Shown here in pieces: positions 26,224-33,817 of a stretch of 64,000 nt of DNA. A model generated the notes under the pieces. It did not search any database, was not told where the DNA came from, and worked only from the letters and a program-made list of their open reading frames with translations. The stretch's first letter is position 1. Every line of letters starts with the position of its first letter. The translations under genes and the position numbers were made by a program. The DNA is from Pseudomonadota bacterium (GTDB lineage: Bacteria; Pseudomonadota; Alphaproteobacteria; Rhizobiales; Rhizobiaceae), in assembly GCA_023457435.1 (NCBI GenBank), contig JAEWLS010000030.1:124001-188000 (forward strand), read 5' to 3'.

Positions 26224-27210
26224 TTAGACTGCCGCCCAGCCGTCCTGCTCGCCCGCCCGGAAACAGGCGTCGATGAACCGCTGATTGAGGACCGACTGTT
26301 CGAGCGTGAAGAGTTCGACCTTCTCGCCGACGACCGCCTTGGCAAAAGCTTCGGCCTGGAGCCGGTACTGGTTGATGCCTGAGTACCGGAAGACGCTTGC
26401 CTCGAGATGGTTCTGGTTCCACAGCGTGACCGACTGGTCGCCGTACAGCCAGGAGTTGAACGGCGAGGCGATTTCGACGTAGCCCTTGTCGCCGTGGAAG
26501 ACCATCGTCTGGCGCGCCGCCATCTGCGTCGACAGATAGAAGGACAGCTCGAAGCCGCCGAAGTCTGCCTTGATGCTGGAATAGGCGTCGGTGCCGAATT
26601 TCGGATCGCGGTCGACGCGAGCCTGGATGCGGACCGGTTCCTGTCCGGTGACGAAACGGGTGGTGACCGTAGGATAGACCCCGATGTCGGGAAGCGCGCC
26701 GCCGCCGAGTTCCGGCCGGTTGCGCATGTTCACCGGATCGACGTTGTAGTAGCTGAATGCCCCCTGCACATGCCTCAATGTCCCGATCGCGCCGCCTTGG
26801 ACCAGCTCGCGCACCTTGTGCCATTGCGGGTGGTAGGTGACCATGTAGGCCTCGGCCACCACGACCCTGTTCCGGTCGCGGGCTGCGATCACCTCTGCGA
26901 TGTCGCCTGCCCGGAGCGCGAGCGGCTTTTCGACCAGCACATGCTTGCCGGCGTCCGAGGCCTTGACGGCCCATTCGACATGTTGAGCCGTCGGCAGGGG
27001 TATGTAGACCGCGTCGATTATATCAGACGCCAGCATCGCTTCGTACGAACCGAAGACGTGTGGTGCGCCGACCGCTGCGGCCAGTGCCTCCGCCTTCGAG
27101 ATGTCGCGGCTGGCAATCGCCGACACCGTCCCGTTCTGTGCCTGCTGCAGAGCAGGGATGACCTGTTCGCGGCCGATCTTGGCCGTGGAGATGACGCCCC
27201 AGCGCAACAT
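26224..27210 (-). CDS. Gfo/Idh/MocA family NAD(P)-dependent oxidoreductase
   Basis: The 328-residue protein has an N-terminal Rossmann fold (MLRWGVISTAKIG, with VEKPLALRAGD holding the conserved Lys of the EKP motif) and a C-terminal alpha/beta domain (SYYNVDPVNMRNRPELGGGALPDIG, in parts, with the D-I-G-V-Y motif). Such enzymes oxidise sugars, inositols or deoxy sugars, or reduce imines; the substrate is not clear. The ATG at 27210 follows GGGAG by five bases. A 17-base FadR-type palindrome overlaps the leader, so a GntR-family repressor probably controls it. It may be cotranscribed with the downstream membrane protein 92 bases away. Confidence 0.85.
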   Translation of the reverse strand: MLRWGVISTAKIGREQVIPALQQAQNGTVSAIASRDISKAEALAAAVGAPHVFGSYEAMLASDIIDAVYIPLPTAQHVEWAVKASDAGKHVLVEKPLALRAGDIAEVIAARDRNRVVVAEAYMVTYHPQWHKVRELVQGGAIGTLRHVQGAFSYYNVDPVNMRNRPELGGGALPDIGVYPTVTTRFVTGQEPVRIQARVDRDPKFGTDAYSSIKADFGGFELSFYLSTQMAARQTMVFHGDKGYVEIASPFNSWLYGDQSVTLWNQNHLEASVFRYSGINQYRLQAEAFAKAVVGEKVELFTLEQSVLNQRFIDACFRAGEQDGWAAV

Positions 27211-27224
27211 GAGTGCTCCCACCC

Positions 27225-27241
27225 TATTTGTCAGACAAATA
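27225..27241. promoter_or_regulatory. FadR/GntR-type operator
   Basis: TATTTGTC-A-GACAAATA is a perfect palindrome with eight-base arms; its core TTGTCAGACAA fits the FadR-subfamily pattern TNGTNNNACNA exactly. It lies 15 bases before the Gfo/Idh/MocA gene. The GntR regulator itself is not in the window. Confidence 0.6.
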
Positions 27242-27310
27242 ATAGCGGGATGTGCTGGAATTGGAAGCGTGCCGTTGCGTCCCCCAACGGAAAGATGCTG
27301 TGCTTTGGGT

Positions 27311-29716
27311 CTAGCTACGCAGCGCGCCGCCCGTCTGTTTGGCGACGTTGTCGACGATGCGCCTCGCGAGCGCCTCGAAGTCCTCGTCGGTCAACGTGCG
27401 GTCGGAAGGCTGTATCGAAATTTCGATAGCCACCGACTTCTTGTCCGCGCCCAGCGCCGCACCCTCGAACACGTCGAACACGCGCGCGCCGGTGACCAGC
27501 TTCCTGTCGGCTGCCAGCGCGGCCTTGATGACCGAACCGGCCTCCACCTTGCGGTCGACGACAAAGGCGAAGTCGCGGCGCACTGCCTGGAACGGCGAAA
27601 GGTCGAGGCGCGGTTTTGTTCGCGTCGCCTTGGCTTTCGGCTCGGGGATGGCATCGATGTACACTTCGAAGCCGCAAAGAGGCCCCGACACGTCGAGAGC
27701 TTCGAGCGTCCTCGGATGAAACTCGCCGAAGTGGCCCAGCACTGTTTTAGGACCGAGCTTGATCACGCCCGAGCGCCCGGGATGATACCATTCCGGGGCA
27801 CCCGGCTCGACGGTGAGCTTCTCGGTTGGCGCGCCGCACGCTTCGAGCGCGGCGAAGGCATCGGCCTTGGCGTCGAACACGCCCACCGCTCCGGCATTGC
27901 CTGACCAGTCGCGCCCTTGGCCCTCGTGCTTGGCGGTGCCGCGGCGCACGCCGCCGGCAACGCGCCGCTGCGCGGATGGCGTATCGCCCTCGTAAATGCC
28001 GGAGACCTCGAACAGTGCCACATCGGCAAAGCCCCGGTCGGCATTCCGCTGGACAGCTGCCACGAGGCCCGGCAACAGCGACGGACGCATGTCCGACATG
28101 TCTGCCGCGATCGGATTGGCGAGCTTCAGCTCCGGTTGGCCGCCGCCGAACAGCTTGGCGTGCGCCTCCGGAATGAACGACCAGGTGACCGCCTCCAACA
28201 TGCCGCGCACGGCGAGTGAGCGCTTCGCGGCACGGGTGCGCACCTGCAGCGTCGTCAGGGTCCGGCCATTGACCGCACCGTTGCCGGTCAGCGGCTGCGG
28301 CGCGATCTTGCCGACGCCGTTGATGCGCATGACCTCCTCGACGAGATCGGCCTTGCCATCGACGTCCGGACGCCAGGACGGCACGGAGACGTCGATGATG
28401 TCGCCGGAGCCTCTTGGTCCGAAGCCGAGGCGGGTGAGTATGTCGATGCTGGCATTGCCGGGCACGTCGAGGCCGGTCAGCCGCTTCACCTCCGACAGCG
28501 GGAGCCGTATCTCCCTGGCCGTGTGGCCCTGATAGCCAACGACCTCGATCCCGGTCGGCGCGCCGCCGCACAGATCGAGTACCATGTGCGTCGCGAGCTC
28601 GAGGCCGGGCACCATGAACTCGGGGTCGACGCCGCGCTCGAAACGGTATCGCGCATCGGTGATGATGCCGAGGCTGCGGCCGGTGCGGGCGATATTGAGC
28701 GGATTCCAAAGCGCCGATTCGATCAGCACGTCCGTGGTGTGCTCGTCGCAGCCGGAATGTTCGCCGCCCATGACACCCGCGATCGACTCGACGCCATTGT
28801 CGTCTGCGATCACGCACATGTCCGCCGTCAGCGCGTAATCGCGGCCATCGAGCGCAAGCACTGTCTCGCCGTCACGCGCGCGGCGCACGGTCAGGTCGCC
28901 AGCTACCTTCTTCGCATCGAACACGTGCAGCGGGCGGCCGCGGTCGAAGGTCAGGTAGTTGGTGATGTCGACCAGCACGTTGATCGGCCTCAGACCGATC
29001 GCGATCAGCCTTTGCTGCAGCCATTTTGGCGATGGGCCATTTTTCACGCCGCGCACGAGGCGCAGCGCGAACCCGGGGCACAGGTCCGGATCTGCGATTG
29101 TAACTTTCACCGGGCAGCTGCCGGCGCCTGCGACGCTCGCGACGGTGCCGTCCTTGAGGCGACCGAGCCCGGACGCCGCGAGGTCGCGTGCGATTCCATA
29201 GACGCCGGTCGCATCGGGGCGGTTCGGCGTCAGATTGATCTCGATGACCGGGTCATCGAGGTGAGCGTATGTGGCGAACCTGGTGCCGACGGGCGCGTCC
29301 TGCGGCAACTCGATGATGCCGTTGTGTTCGTCCGACAGCTGGAGCTCGCGCTCGGAGCACATCATGCCGTGGCTCTCGACGCCGCGGATCTTTCCAACGC
29401 CGAGCGTCACGTCAATGCCGGGCACGTAGGTGCCTGGACGCGCGAAGGCGCCGATCAGGCCTGCACGGGCATTCGGCGCGCCGCACACGACCTGCACCGG
29501 CTTGCCGTCACCCGCGTCGACGGTCAGCACCTGCAGCTTGTCCGCGTCGGGATGGCGCGCGGCCGTCAGCACTTTGGCGATGACGAAGGGCTTGAGCGCT
29601 GCCTTGTCGTCGACGCGTTCGACCTCGAGGCCGGTCATGGTCAGCCGCTCGACGATCTCGTCGAGCGTGGCGTCGGTCTCGAGGTGGTCGCGAAGCCAGG
29701 AGAGGGTGAATTTCAT
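27311..29716 (-). CDS. pheT: phenylalanine-tRNA ligase beta subunit
   Basis: The 801-residue protein has the full PheT layout: N-terminal MKFTLSWLRDHLETDATLDE, a tRNA-binding OB domain (about 40-150), B3/B4 editing domain, B5 domains and the C-terminal FDX anticodon-binding domain ending TDEDFEALARRIVDN. With PheS it forms the (alpha-beta)2 enzyme that charges tRNA-Phe and edits mischarged tyrosine. It normally follows pheS directly; here a brnT-brnA toxin-antitoxin pair sits between them, so pheT expression must come from read-through of pheS or from the brnT promoter. Confidence 0.97.
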   Translation of the reverse strand: MKFTLSWLRDHLETDATLDEIVERLTMTGLEVERVDDKAALKPFVIAKVLTAARHPDADKLQVLTVDAGDGKPVQVVCGAPNARAGLIGAFARPGTYVPGIDVTLGVGKIRGVESHGMMCSERELQLSDEHNGIIELPQDAPVGTRFATYAHLDDPVIEINLTPNRPDATGVYGIARDLAASGLGRLKDGTVASVAGAGSCPVKVTIADPDLCPGFALRLVRGVKNGPSPKWLQQRLIAIGLRPINVLVDITNYLTFDRGRPLHVFDAKKVAGDLTVRRARDGETVLALDGRDYALTADMCVIADDNGVESIAGVMGGEHSGCDEHTTDVLIESALWNPLNIARTGRSLGIITDARYRFERGVDPEFMVPGLELATHMVLDLCGGAPTGIEVVGYQGHTAREIRLPLSEVKRLTGLDVPGNASIDILTRLGFGPRGSGDIIDVSVPSWRPDVDGKADLVEEVMRINGVGKIAPQPLTGNGAVNGRTLTTLQVRTRAAKRSLAVRGMLEAVTWSFIPEAHAKLFGGGQPELKLANPIAADMSDMRPSLLPGLVAAVQRNADRGFADVALFEVSGIYEGDTPSAQRRVAGGVRRGTAKHEGQGRDWSGNAGAVGVFDAKADAFAALEACGAPTEKLTVEPGAPEWYHPGRSGVIKLGPKTVLGHFGEFHPRTLEALDVSGPLCGFEVYIDAIPEPKAKATRTKPRLDLSPFQAVRRDFAFVVDRKVEAGSVIKAALAADRKLVTGARVFDVFEGAALGADKKSVAIEISIQPSDRTLTDEDFEALARRIVDNVAKQTGGALRS

Positions 29717-29737
29717 AATGCTTTGTCTCGCTGGGCG

Positions 29738-30055
29738 TCAGGCCCGGTTGCCCTTCACGTGCTTGGCAAGCACGTCGTTGATGCGGCTCTGCCAGCCGGG
29801 TCCGGTCTTGCGAAAATGCTCGACGACCTCGCTATCCAGTCTCAGCCCGATACGCTCCTTGGTGGGCGCTTTTTGCGGCCCGCGCTGCCCGCGCATGCGC
29901 TCGAAAGAATCGACGAGTTCAGGGAACAACTCGCGCGCTGGGCGAGCTTGTCGAAAAAAGTTCTCGTCGGTTAGTTCACGCACTTCACCATCATGGTCCG
30001 TCAGCGGAGCCTGATCCCTCGGCACGACCGGAATGTCTCTTTTGTTCGCGCTCAT
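29738..30055 (-). CDS. brnA: BrnA-family antitoxin
   Basis: The 105-residue protein ends in the BrnA ribbon-helix-helix region KERIGLRLDSEVVEHFRK followed by GWQSRINDVLAKHV, which binds DNA and the toxin. The N-terminal 60 residues are polar. BrnA neutralises BrnT and represses the brnTA promoter (known for Brucella BrnTA). The start overlaps the brnT end by 65 bases, tight coupling typical of toxin-antitoxin pairs. It ends 21 bases before pheT. Confidence 0.85.
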   Translation of the reverse strand: MSANKRDIPVVPRDQAPLTDHDGEVRELTDENFFRQARPARELFPELVDSFERMRGQRGPQKAPTKERIGLRLDSEVVEHFRKTGPGWQSRINDVLAKHVKGNRA

Positions 30056-30287
30056 TGGCTTTCCTCAGCGAGATCACTCGGATCCGGTCTGCTCTCACGG
30101 TCCAGCACAAGACGTGCAGTCGTCCATCAAGATATCCGGTAGAGATGAAGCGCGGTTCTCCGTACTCGAACCGTTTGTCTTGTTCAGTCTCTGCGGCTCC
30201 GAGCTCGAATCGAATGACATCAGCAAAATCGAGCCCCCGTTCGCGCAGGTTACGCTGTCTCTTGTCCTCGTCCCACTCCAGATCCAT
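29991..30287 (-). CDS. brnT: BrnT-family ribonuclease toxin
   Basis: The 98-residue protein matches BrnT: MDLEWDEDKRQRNLRERGLDFAD at the start (in parts), FEYGEPRFISTGYLDGRLHVLCWT in the middle and RVISLRKANEREQKR at the end. BrnT is a RelE-fold ribonuclease that stops translation when BrnA is lost. The C-terminal 14 residues are a low-complexity Gly/Ser/Ala tail encoded in the overlap with brnA. The ATG at 30287 is preferred to a TTG one codon earlier. It has its own AT-rich promoter in the pheS end. Confidence 0.88.
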   Translation of the reverse strand: MDLEWDEDKRQRNLRERGLDFADVIRFELGAAETEQDKRFEYGEPRFISTGYLDGRLHVLCWTVRADRIRVISLRKANEREQKRHSGRAEGSGSADGP

Positions 30288-30299
30288 CAACCGCCACCA

Positions 30300-30327
30300 T
30301 ATTTAATCGTGGCCACAATCAAATCAA
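30300..30327 (-). promoter_or_regulatory. brnTA promoter with palindromic operator
   Basis: On the minus strand TTGATT (30327-30322) and TAAATA (30305-30300) are 16 bases apart, ending 13 bases before brnT. The palindrome GTGGCCAC (30316-30309) lies between them, a fit for BrnA repression. The -35 overlaps the pheS stop codon. Confidence 0.5.
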
Positions 30328-31412
30328 GAACTCAGTCCTCCGAACAGCGTCGGCATGTCGAGGGGCCTGAAGCCGTAGTGACTGAGCCACCTGACGTCGG
30401 CGTCAAAGAAGGCGCGCAAATCCGGCATGCCGTACTTCAGCATGGCGATGCGGTCGATGCCCATCCCCCAGGCGAAACCCTGGTATTCGTCGGGATCGAG
30501 CCCGCCAAAGCGCAGCACGTTGGAGTGGACCATGCCGCAACCCAGAATCTCCATCCAGTCGTTGCCCTCACCGAAGCGCACCTCGCCCGGCCGCGAGCGG
30601 TCGCACTGGATGTCGACTTCGAGGCTGGGCTCGGTAAACGGGAAGAAGCTTGGCCGGAAGCGCATGTTAACCGACGGCACTTCGAAGAACGCCTTGCAGA
30701 ACTCCTCCAGCACCCACTTCATGTTGGCGACGTTGGCGGTCTTGTCGATCACCAGCCCTTCGACCTGATGGAACATCGGCGAGTGGGTGGCGTCGGAATC
30801 CTGCCGGTAGGTCTTGCCGGGGATGACGATGCGGATCGGTGGCTTCTGCGTCTCCATCGTCCGGATCTGGACGGGCGAGGTATGCGTGCGCAGCAGCTTC
30901 GCCTTGCCGCCATCGGCGGGCGGATTGAAGAAGAAGGTGTCGTGCATCTCGCGCGCCGGGTGGCCTTCGGGGAAGTTCAGCGCGGTGAAGTTGTAATAGT
31001 CCGTCTCGATGTCCGGACCTTCGGCAATTGCGAATCCGAGGTCGCCGAAGATGGCCGCGATCTCGTCGATCACCTGGCTGATCGGATGGATCCGGCCGCG
31101 CTCCGCCGGAGCTTGCCGAACCGGCAGGGTCACGTCGACCGTCTCCGCCGCGAGGCGTCTTGCGATCGCGGCGTCGCGCAGCCCGGAACGCCGCGCGGTC
31201 AGCGCTTCCGTCACCCGTGTCTTCAGGCCGTTGATCGCCGCGCCGCGTGCTTGGCGCTCTTCGGGCGCCATCGCGCCCAGCGTTTTCAGGAGTTCCGACA
31301 CCGAACCCTTCTTGCCGAGCGCCGACACGCGCACAGCTTCGATGGCCGGTTCGTCGGCAGCCGAGGCGATCTCGGCCATCAATGTCTGTTCGAGGCTTTC
31401 CAGTTCACTCAT
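30324..31412 (-). CDS. pheS: phenylalanine-tRNA ligase alpha subunit
   Basis: The 362-residue class II synthetase subunit has an N-terminal coiled-coil tRNA-binding arm (MSELESLEQTLMAEI), motif 1 around HPISQVIDEIAAIF, motif 2 RTHTSPVQIRTM, and motif 3 FAWGMGIDRIAMLKYG, followed by LRAFFDADVRW. It activates phenylalanine with ATP. I use the ATG at 31412 because an upstream ATG at 31460 lies inside the rplT terminator. The ribosome-binding sequence is weak. It heads the pheS-brnT-brnA-pheT group. Confidence 0.96.
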   Translation of the reverse strand: MSELESLEQTLMAEIASAADEPAIEAVRVSALGKKGSVSELLKTLGAMAPEERQARGAAINGLKTRVTEALTARRSGLRDAAIARRLAAETVDVTLPVRQAPAERGRIHPISQVIDEIAAIFGDLGFAIAEGPDIETDYYNFTALNFPEGHPAREMHDTFFFNPPADGGKAKLLRTHTSPVQIRTMETQKPPIRIVIPGKTYRQDSDATHSPMFHQVEGLVIDKTANVANMKWVLEEFCKAFFEVPSVNMRFRPSFFPFTEPSLEVDIQCDRSRPGEVRFGEGNDWMEILGCGMVHSNVLRFGGLDPDEYQGFAWGMGIDRIAMLKYGMPDLRAFFDADVRWLSHYGFRPLDMPTLFGGLSS

Positions 31413-31441
31413 CGATCGACCGTGTTTCTCGTCGGAGCATG

Positions 31442-31475
31442 AAAAAACCCGCGCCGGCACTGCCAGCGCGGGTTT
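31442..31475 (-). terminator. intrinsic terminator after rplT
   Basis: A ten-base perfect stem AAACCCGCGC/GCGCGGGTTT with an 11-base loop is followed on the minus strand by further T residues. It ends the infC-rpmI-rplT transcript before pheS. The A/T flanks on both sides could also stop transcription in the other direction. Confidence 0.88.
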
Positions 31476-31513
31476 CCCAATCAGAAATGCGAATGCTTGG
31501 GAAGCGCTGCTGG

Positions 31514-31915
31514 CTAGGCGACAGCGCGCTCAAAAGCACCCGGCGTGGTGTCTTTCAGGTACTCCAGCGCAACCTTTGCCTTGCCGACCAGGGCGGCGAA
31601 CGCCGCCGGCTCGTGGATGGCGAGGTCCGACAGCACCTTGCGGTCGACCTCGATGCCGGCCTTGTTCAGACCGTCGATGAAGCGGCCGTAGGTCAGGCCA
31701 TGCTCGCGCACGGCGGCGTTGATGCGCTGCACCCAGAGCGCGCGGAAGTTGCGCTTGCGCGCCTTGCGGTCGCGGTAGGCGTACTGCAGCGACTTTTCCA
31801 CCGCCTGCTTGGCGATGCGGATCGTGTTCTTGCGGCGGCCGTAGAAACCCTTGGCGGCCTTCAGCACCTTCTTGTGCTTGGCGTGGGCGGTGACGCCTCT
31901 CTTTACGCGTGCCAT
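31514..31915 (-). CDS. rplT: 50S ribosomal protein L20
   Basis: The 133-residue basic protein has the L20 start MARVKRGVTAHAKHKKVLK and the conserved KAAKGFYGRRKNTIRIAKQ (in parts). L20 binds 23S rRNA early in 50S assembly and in many bacteria represses its own operon. It is slightly longer than the usual 118 residues because of a C-terminal extension common in alphaproteobacteria. It follows rpmI by 26 bases and precedes a strong terminator. Confidence 0.98.
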   Translation of the reverse strand: MARVKRGVTAHAKHKKVLKAAKGFYGRRKNTIRIAKQAVEKSLQYAYRDRKARKRNFRALWVQRINAAVREHGLTYGRFIDGLNKAGIEVDRKVLSDLAIHEPAAFAALVGKAKVALEYLKDTTPGAFERAVA

Positions 31916-31941
31916 GTCATGTTCTCCTTATCGCGCGCCGT

Positions 31942-32151
31942 TCAGATCCCGCCGCCATTGGGCAGGAAGTTCTTGACCACCTTCTTGCCGTCCGGTTCAG
32001 CAAGAACCATCGTGCCGCGGGCGTCGCGAATGAACTTGTTGGTGCGCTTGATCATGCCATGGCGCTTGCCGGCGGCGGCGGACTTCACCTTGCCGGTGCC
32101 GGTGATCTTGAACCGCTTCTTGGCGGCCGATTTGGTCTTCATCTTGGGCAT
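31942..32151 (-). CDS. rpmI: 50S ribosomal protein L35
   Basis: The 69-residue protein begins MPKMKTKSAAKKRFK with the L35 signature and continues KRHGMIKRTNKFIRDARGT. It is part of the 50S subunit. GGAAAG lies upstream of the ATG. It is separated from infC by 179 bases that contain a stem-loop, and it is followed by rplT. Confidence 0.98.
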   Translation of the reverse strand: MPKMKTKSAAKKRFKITGTGKVKSAAAGKRHGMIKRTNKFIRDARGTMVLAEPDGKKVVKNFLPNGGGI

Positions 32152-32230
32152 TTTGCTCTTTCCTTCTTGTGGCCCACGATTGAGCCTTGTCGTTGCCCCG
32201 GACGGACCAGCGTCCGGAAAGCATGAGAAA

Positions 32231-32256
32231 CCGCCACGGCATGCCCTGCCGGGCGG
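32231..32256 (-). terminator. stem-loop between infC and rpmI (terminator or leader structure)
   Basis: On the minus strand CCGCC + CGGCA pair with TGCCG + GGCGG (one-base bulge, five-base loop), followed by TTTCTC. It lies about 75 bases after infC and 80 before rpmI. It could be a weak terminator of infC, an attenuator, or part of an L20-binding leader; the sequence does not decide this. Confidence 0.4.
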
Positions 32257-32330
32257 CTCTTTCGCGTCTCTGTATGCGAGAAGCGGGCGCTACATATCGG
32301 AGAGCGGGCGGAAGCGCAAGGCTCCCGCCG

Positions 32331-32867
32331 TCACCTCGGCGCCAGCACCATCATCATCTGGCGGCCTTCAAGCTTGGGCTCGGCTTCCACCTTGGCGATC
32401 TCGACGACCTCTTCCTTGACCCGGTTGAGAAGCTCCATCCCGAGTTCGAGATGCGCCATTTCGCGGCCGCGGAAGCGCAGTGTCAGCTTGACCTTGTCGC
32501 CCTCGTCGAAGAAGCGGCGCACGGCCTTCATCTTCGTCTCGTAATCGTGAGTGTCGATGTTCGGCCGCATCTTGATCTCCTTGATCTCGATGACCTTCTG
32601 GCGCTTGCGCGCTTCGGCGGCCTTCTTCTGGCTGGCGTATTTCAGCTTGCCCAGATCGGTGATCTTGCAGACCGGCAGCTCGGCATTCGGCGAGATTTCG
32701 ACGAGGTCCAGCCCGGCGGCTTCCGCAGCGGCAAGCGCGTCCTGGATCGGCACGGCGCCGCGATTGACGCCGGTTTCGTCGATGAGTTGGACCCGGAGAG
32801 CCCGGATGTCTCGGTTGGAGCGCGGCCCGTCCTTGGTCGGCGCCGCGGCTTTGAATGGTCTGCGAAT
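32331..32867 (-). CDS. infC: translation initiation factor IF-3 (ATT start)
   Basis: The 178-residue IF-3 has the N domain (NRDIRALRVQLIDETGVNRG, continuing IQDALAAAEAAGLDLVEIS) and C domain (MRPNIDTHDYETKMKAVRRF). It prevents subunit joining and proofreads start codons. The first ATG/GTG/TTG in frame is a GTG at 32753, which would remove 38 conserved residues. The open frame extends upstream through RRPFKAAAPTKDGPRSNR to ATT at 32865-32867, preceded by AAGGA. E. coli infC also starts with ATT, which IF-3 itself discriminates against for autoregulation, so the ATT start is well supported. Confidence 0.95.
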   Translation of the reverse strand: MRRPFKAAAPTKDGPRSNRDIRALRVQLIDETGVNRGAVPIQDALAAAEAAGLDLVEISPNAELPVCKITDLGKLKYASQKKAAEARKRQKVIEIKEIKMRPNIDTHDYETKMKAVRRFFDEGDKVKLTLRFRGREMAHLELGMELLNRVKEEVVEIAKVEAEPKLEGRQMMMVLAPR

Positions 32868-33036
32868 GGCCTAGATCCTTTTGCCGTTGACTTTCACGCG
32901 AAAAACCCGCGGTGCGCGCTATGTGGCGACCGCGTTCGGCGAGTCAATAGCATGGAACGCGTCGAAAATCACCAGTTGTCGCGAAGCATTGCGCCAACGG
33001 CTTTCCGCTCTGCGGCCGGCATGCGATAGCGCTGCC

Positions 33037-33813
33037 ATGAGCAGCGAAGCCCGGCCGCAATATCTGTCCCTGCCCGACCGCGACATCGCCTATCGCCGGA
33101 GGGATGGAGCCGCGCCCGGGTTCGTCTGGCTTGGCGGATACCGCTCCGACATGAAGGGCACGAAGGCCGAGGCCTTGGACCGCTGGGCCGCTGAGAACGG
33201 CCGCGCCTTCCTGCGCTTCGACTATTCGGGCCATGGCGAGTCGGGCGGCCGGTTCGAAGATGGCACGATTTCGCGCTGGCTCGAGGAGAGCCTCGCGGCC
33301 GTCCGCGGCCTGACCGCAGGACCGCAGATCCTCGTCGGCTCCTCGATGGGCGCCTGGATAACGCTGCGACTGGTTCAGGAACTGCAGAAGGCGGGCGAGG
33401 GCGGGCGCGTCGCCGGCCTTCTCCTCATCGCCCCCGCTCCAGACTTCACCAGCGACCTGGTGTGGCCAAAGCTCACCAAGAAGCAGAAGCGCGAGATCGA
33501 GGTCACCGGCATGCTCGGGCAGCCGTCGGCCTACTCGGAAGCCCCTTACGTCTACACGCGCCGACTGTTCGAGGACGGGGAGAAGAACCGCGTGCTCACC
33601 GGCATCATCGACACGCACTGCCCGGTGACGATCCTGCAGGGCATGCAGGACCCCGACGTCCCGTACGCCCACGCCCTGAAGCTCGTCGAGCATCTGCCCG
33701 CCGACGACGTCACGCTATCGCTGGTGCGCGATGGCGATCACCGCCTGTCGCGGCCGCAGGACATCGCCATGATGTTGCGCGCCGCCGACGGTCTGGTCCA
33801 GCTCGCGGGATAA
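33037..33813 (+). CDS. alpha/beta hydrolase (ABHD10-like serine hydrolase)
   Basis: The 258-residue protein has an alpha/beta-hydrolase fold: oxyanion-side strand GFVWLGGYRSDM, RFDYSGHGESGG, nucleophile elbow VGSSMGAW with Ser103, an Asp in the LQGMQDPDVPY region and His in RDGDHRLSR. These features fit the small serine hydrolases related to ABHD10/acyl-protein thioesterase; natural substrate unknown. I use the ATG at 33037, since the 52 codons upstream in frame are unconserved and lie in the infC promoter region. BenE follows four bases after the stop, suggesting coexpression. Confidence 0.85.
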   Translation: MSSEARPQYLSLPDRDIAYRRRDGAAPGFVWLGGYRSDMKGTKAEALDRWAAENGRAFLRFDYSGHGESGGRFEDGTISRWLEESLAAVRGLTAGPQILVGSSMGAWITLRLVQELQKAGEGGRVAGLLLIAPAPDFTSDLVWPKLTKKQKREIEVTGMLGQPSAYSEAPYVYTRRLFEDGEKNRVLTGIIDTHCPVTILQGMQDPDVPYAHALKLVEHLPADDVTLSLVRDGDHRLSRPQDIAMMLRAADGLVQLAG

Positions 33814-33817
33814 GCCG

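Noticed and set aside
31413..31460. Upstream ATG for pheS at 31460
   Set aside because: It lies inside the rplT terminator hairpin and would add unconserved residues; 31412 fits the family.
33000..33036. EcfG-like GGAAC near 32954 before the hydrolase gene
   Set aside because: Spacing to the nearest GTT is 15 bases and the -10 does not match.
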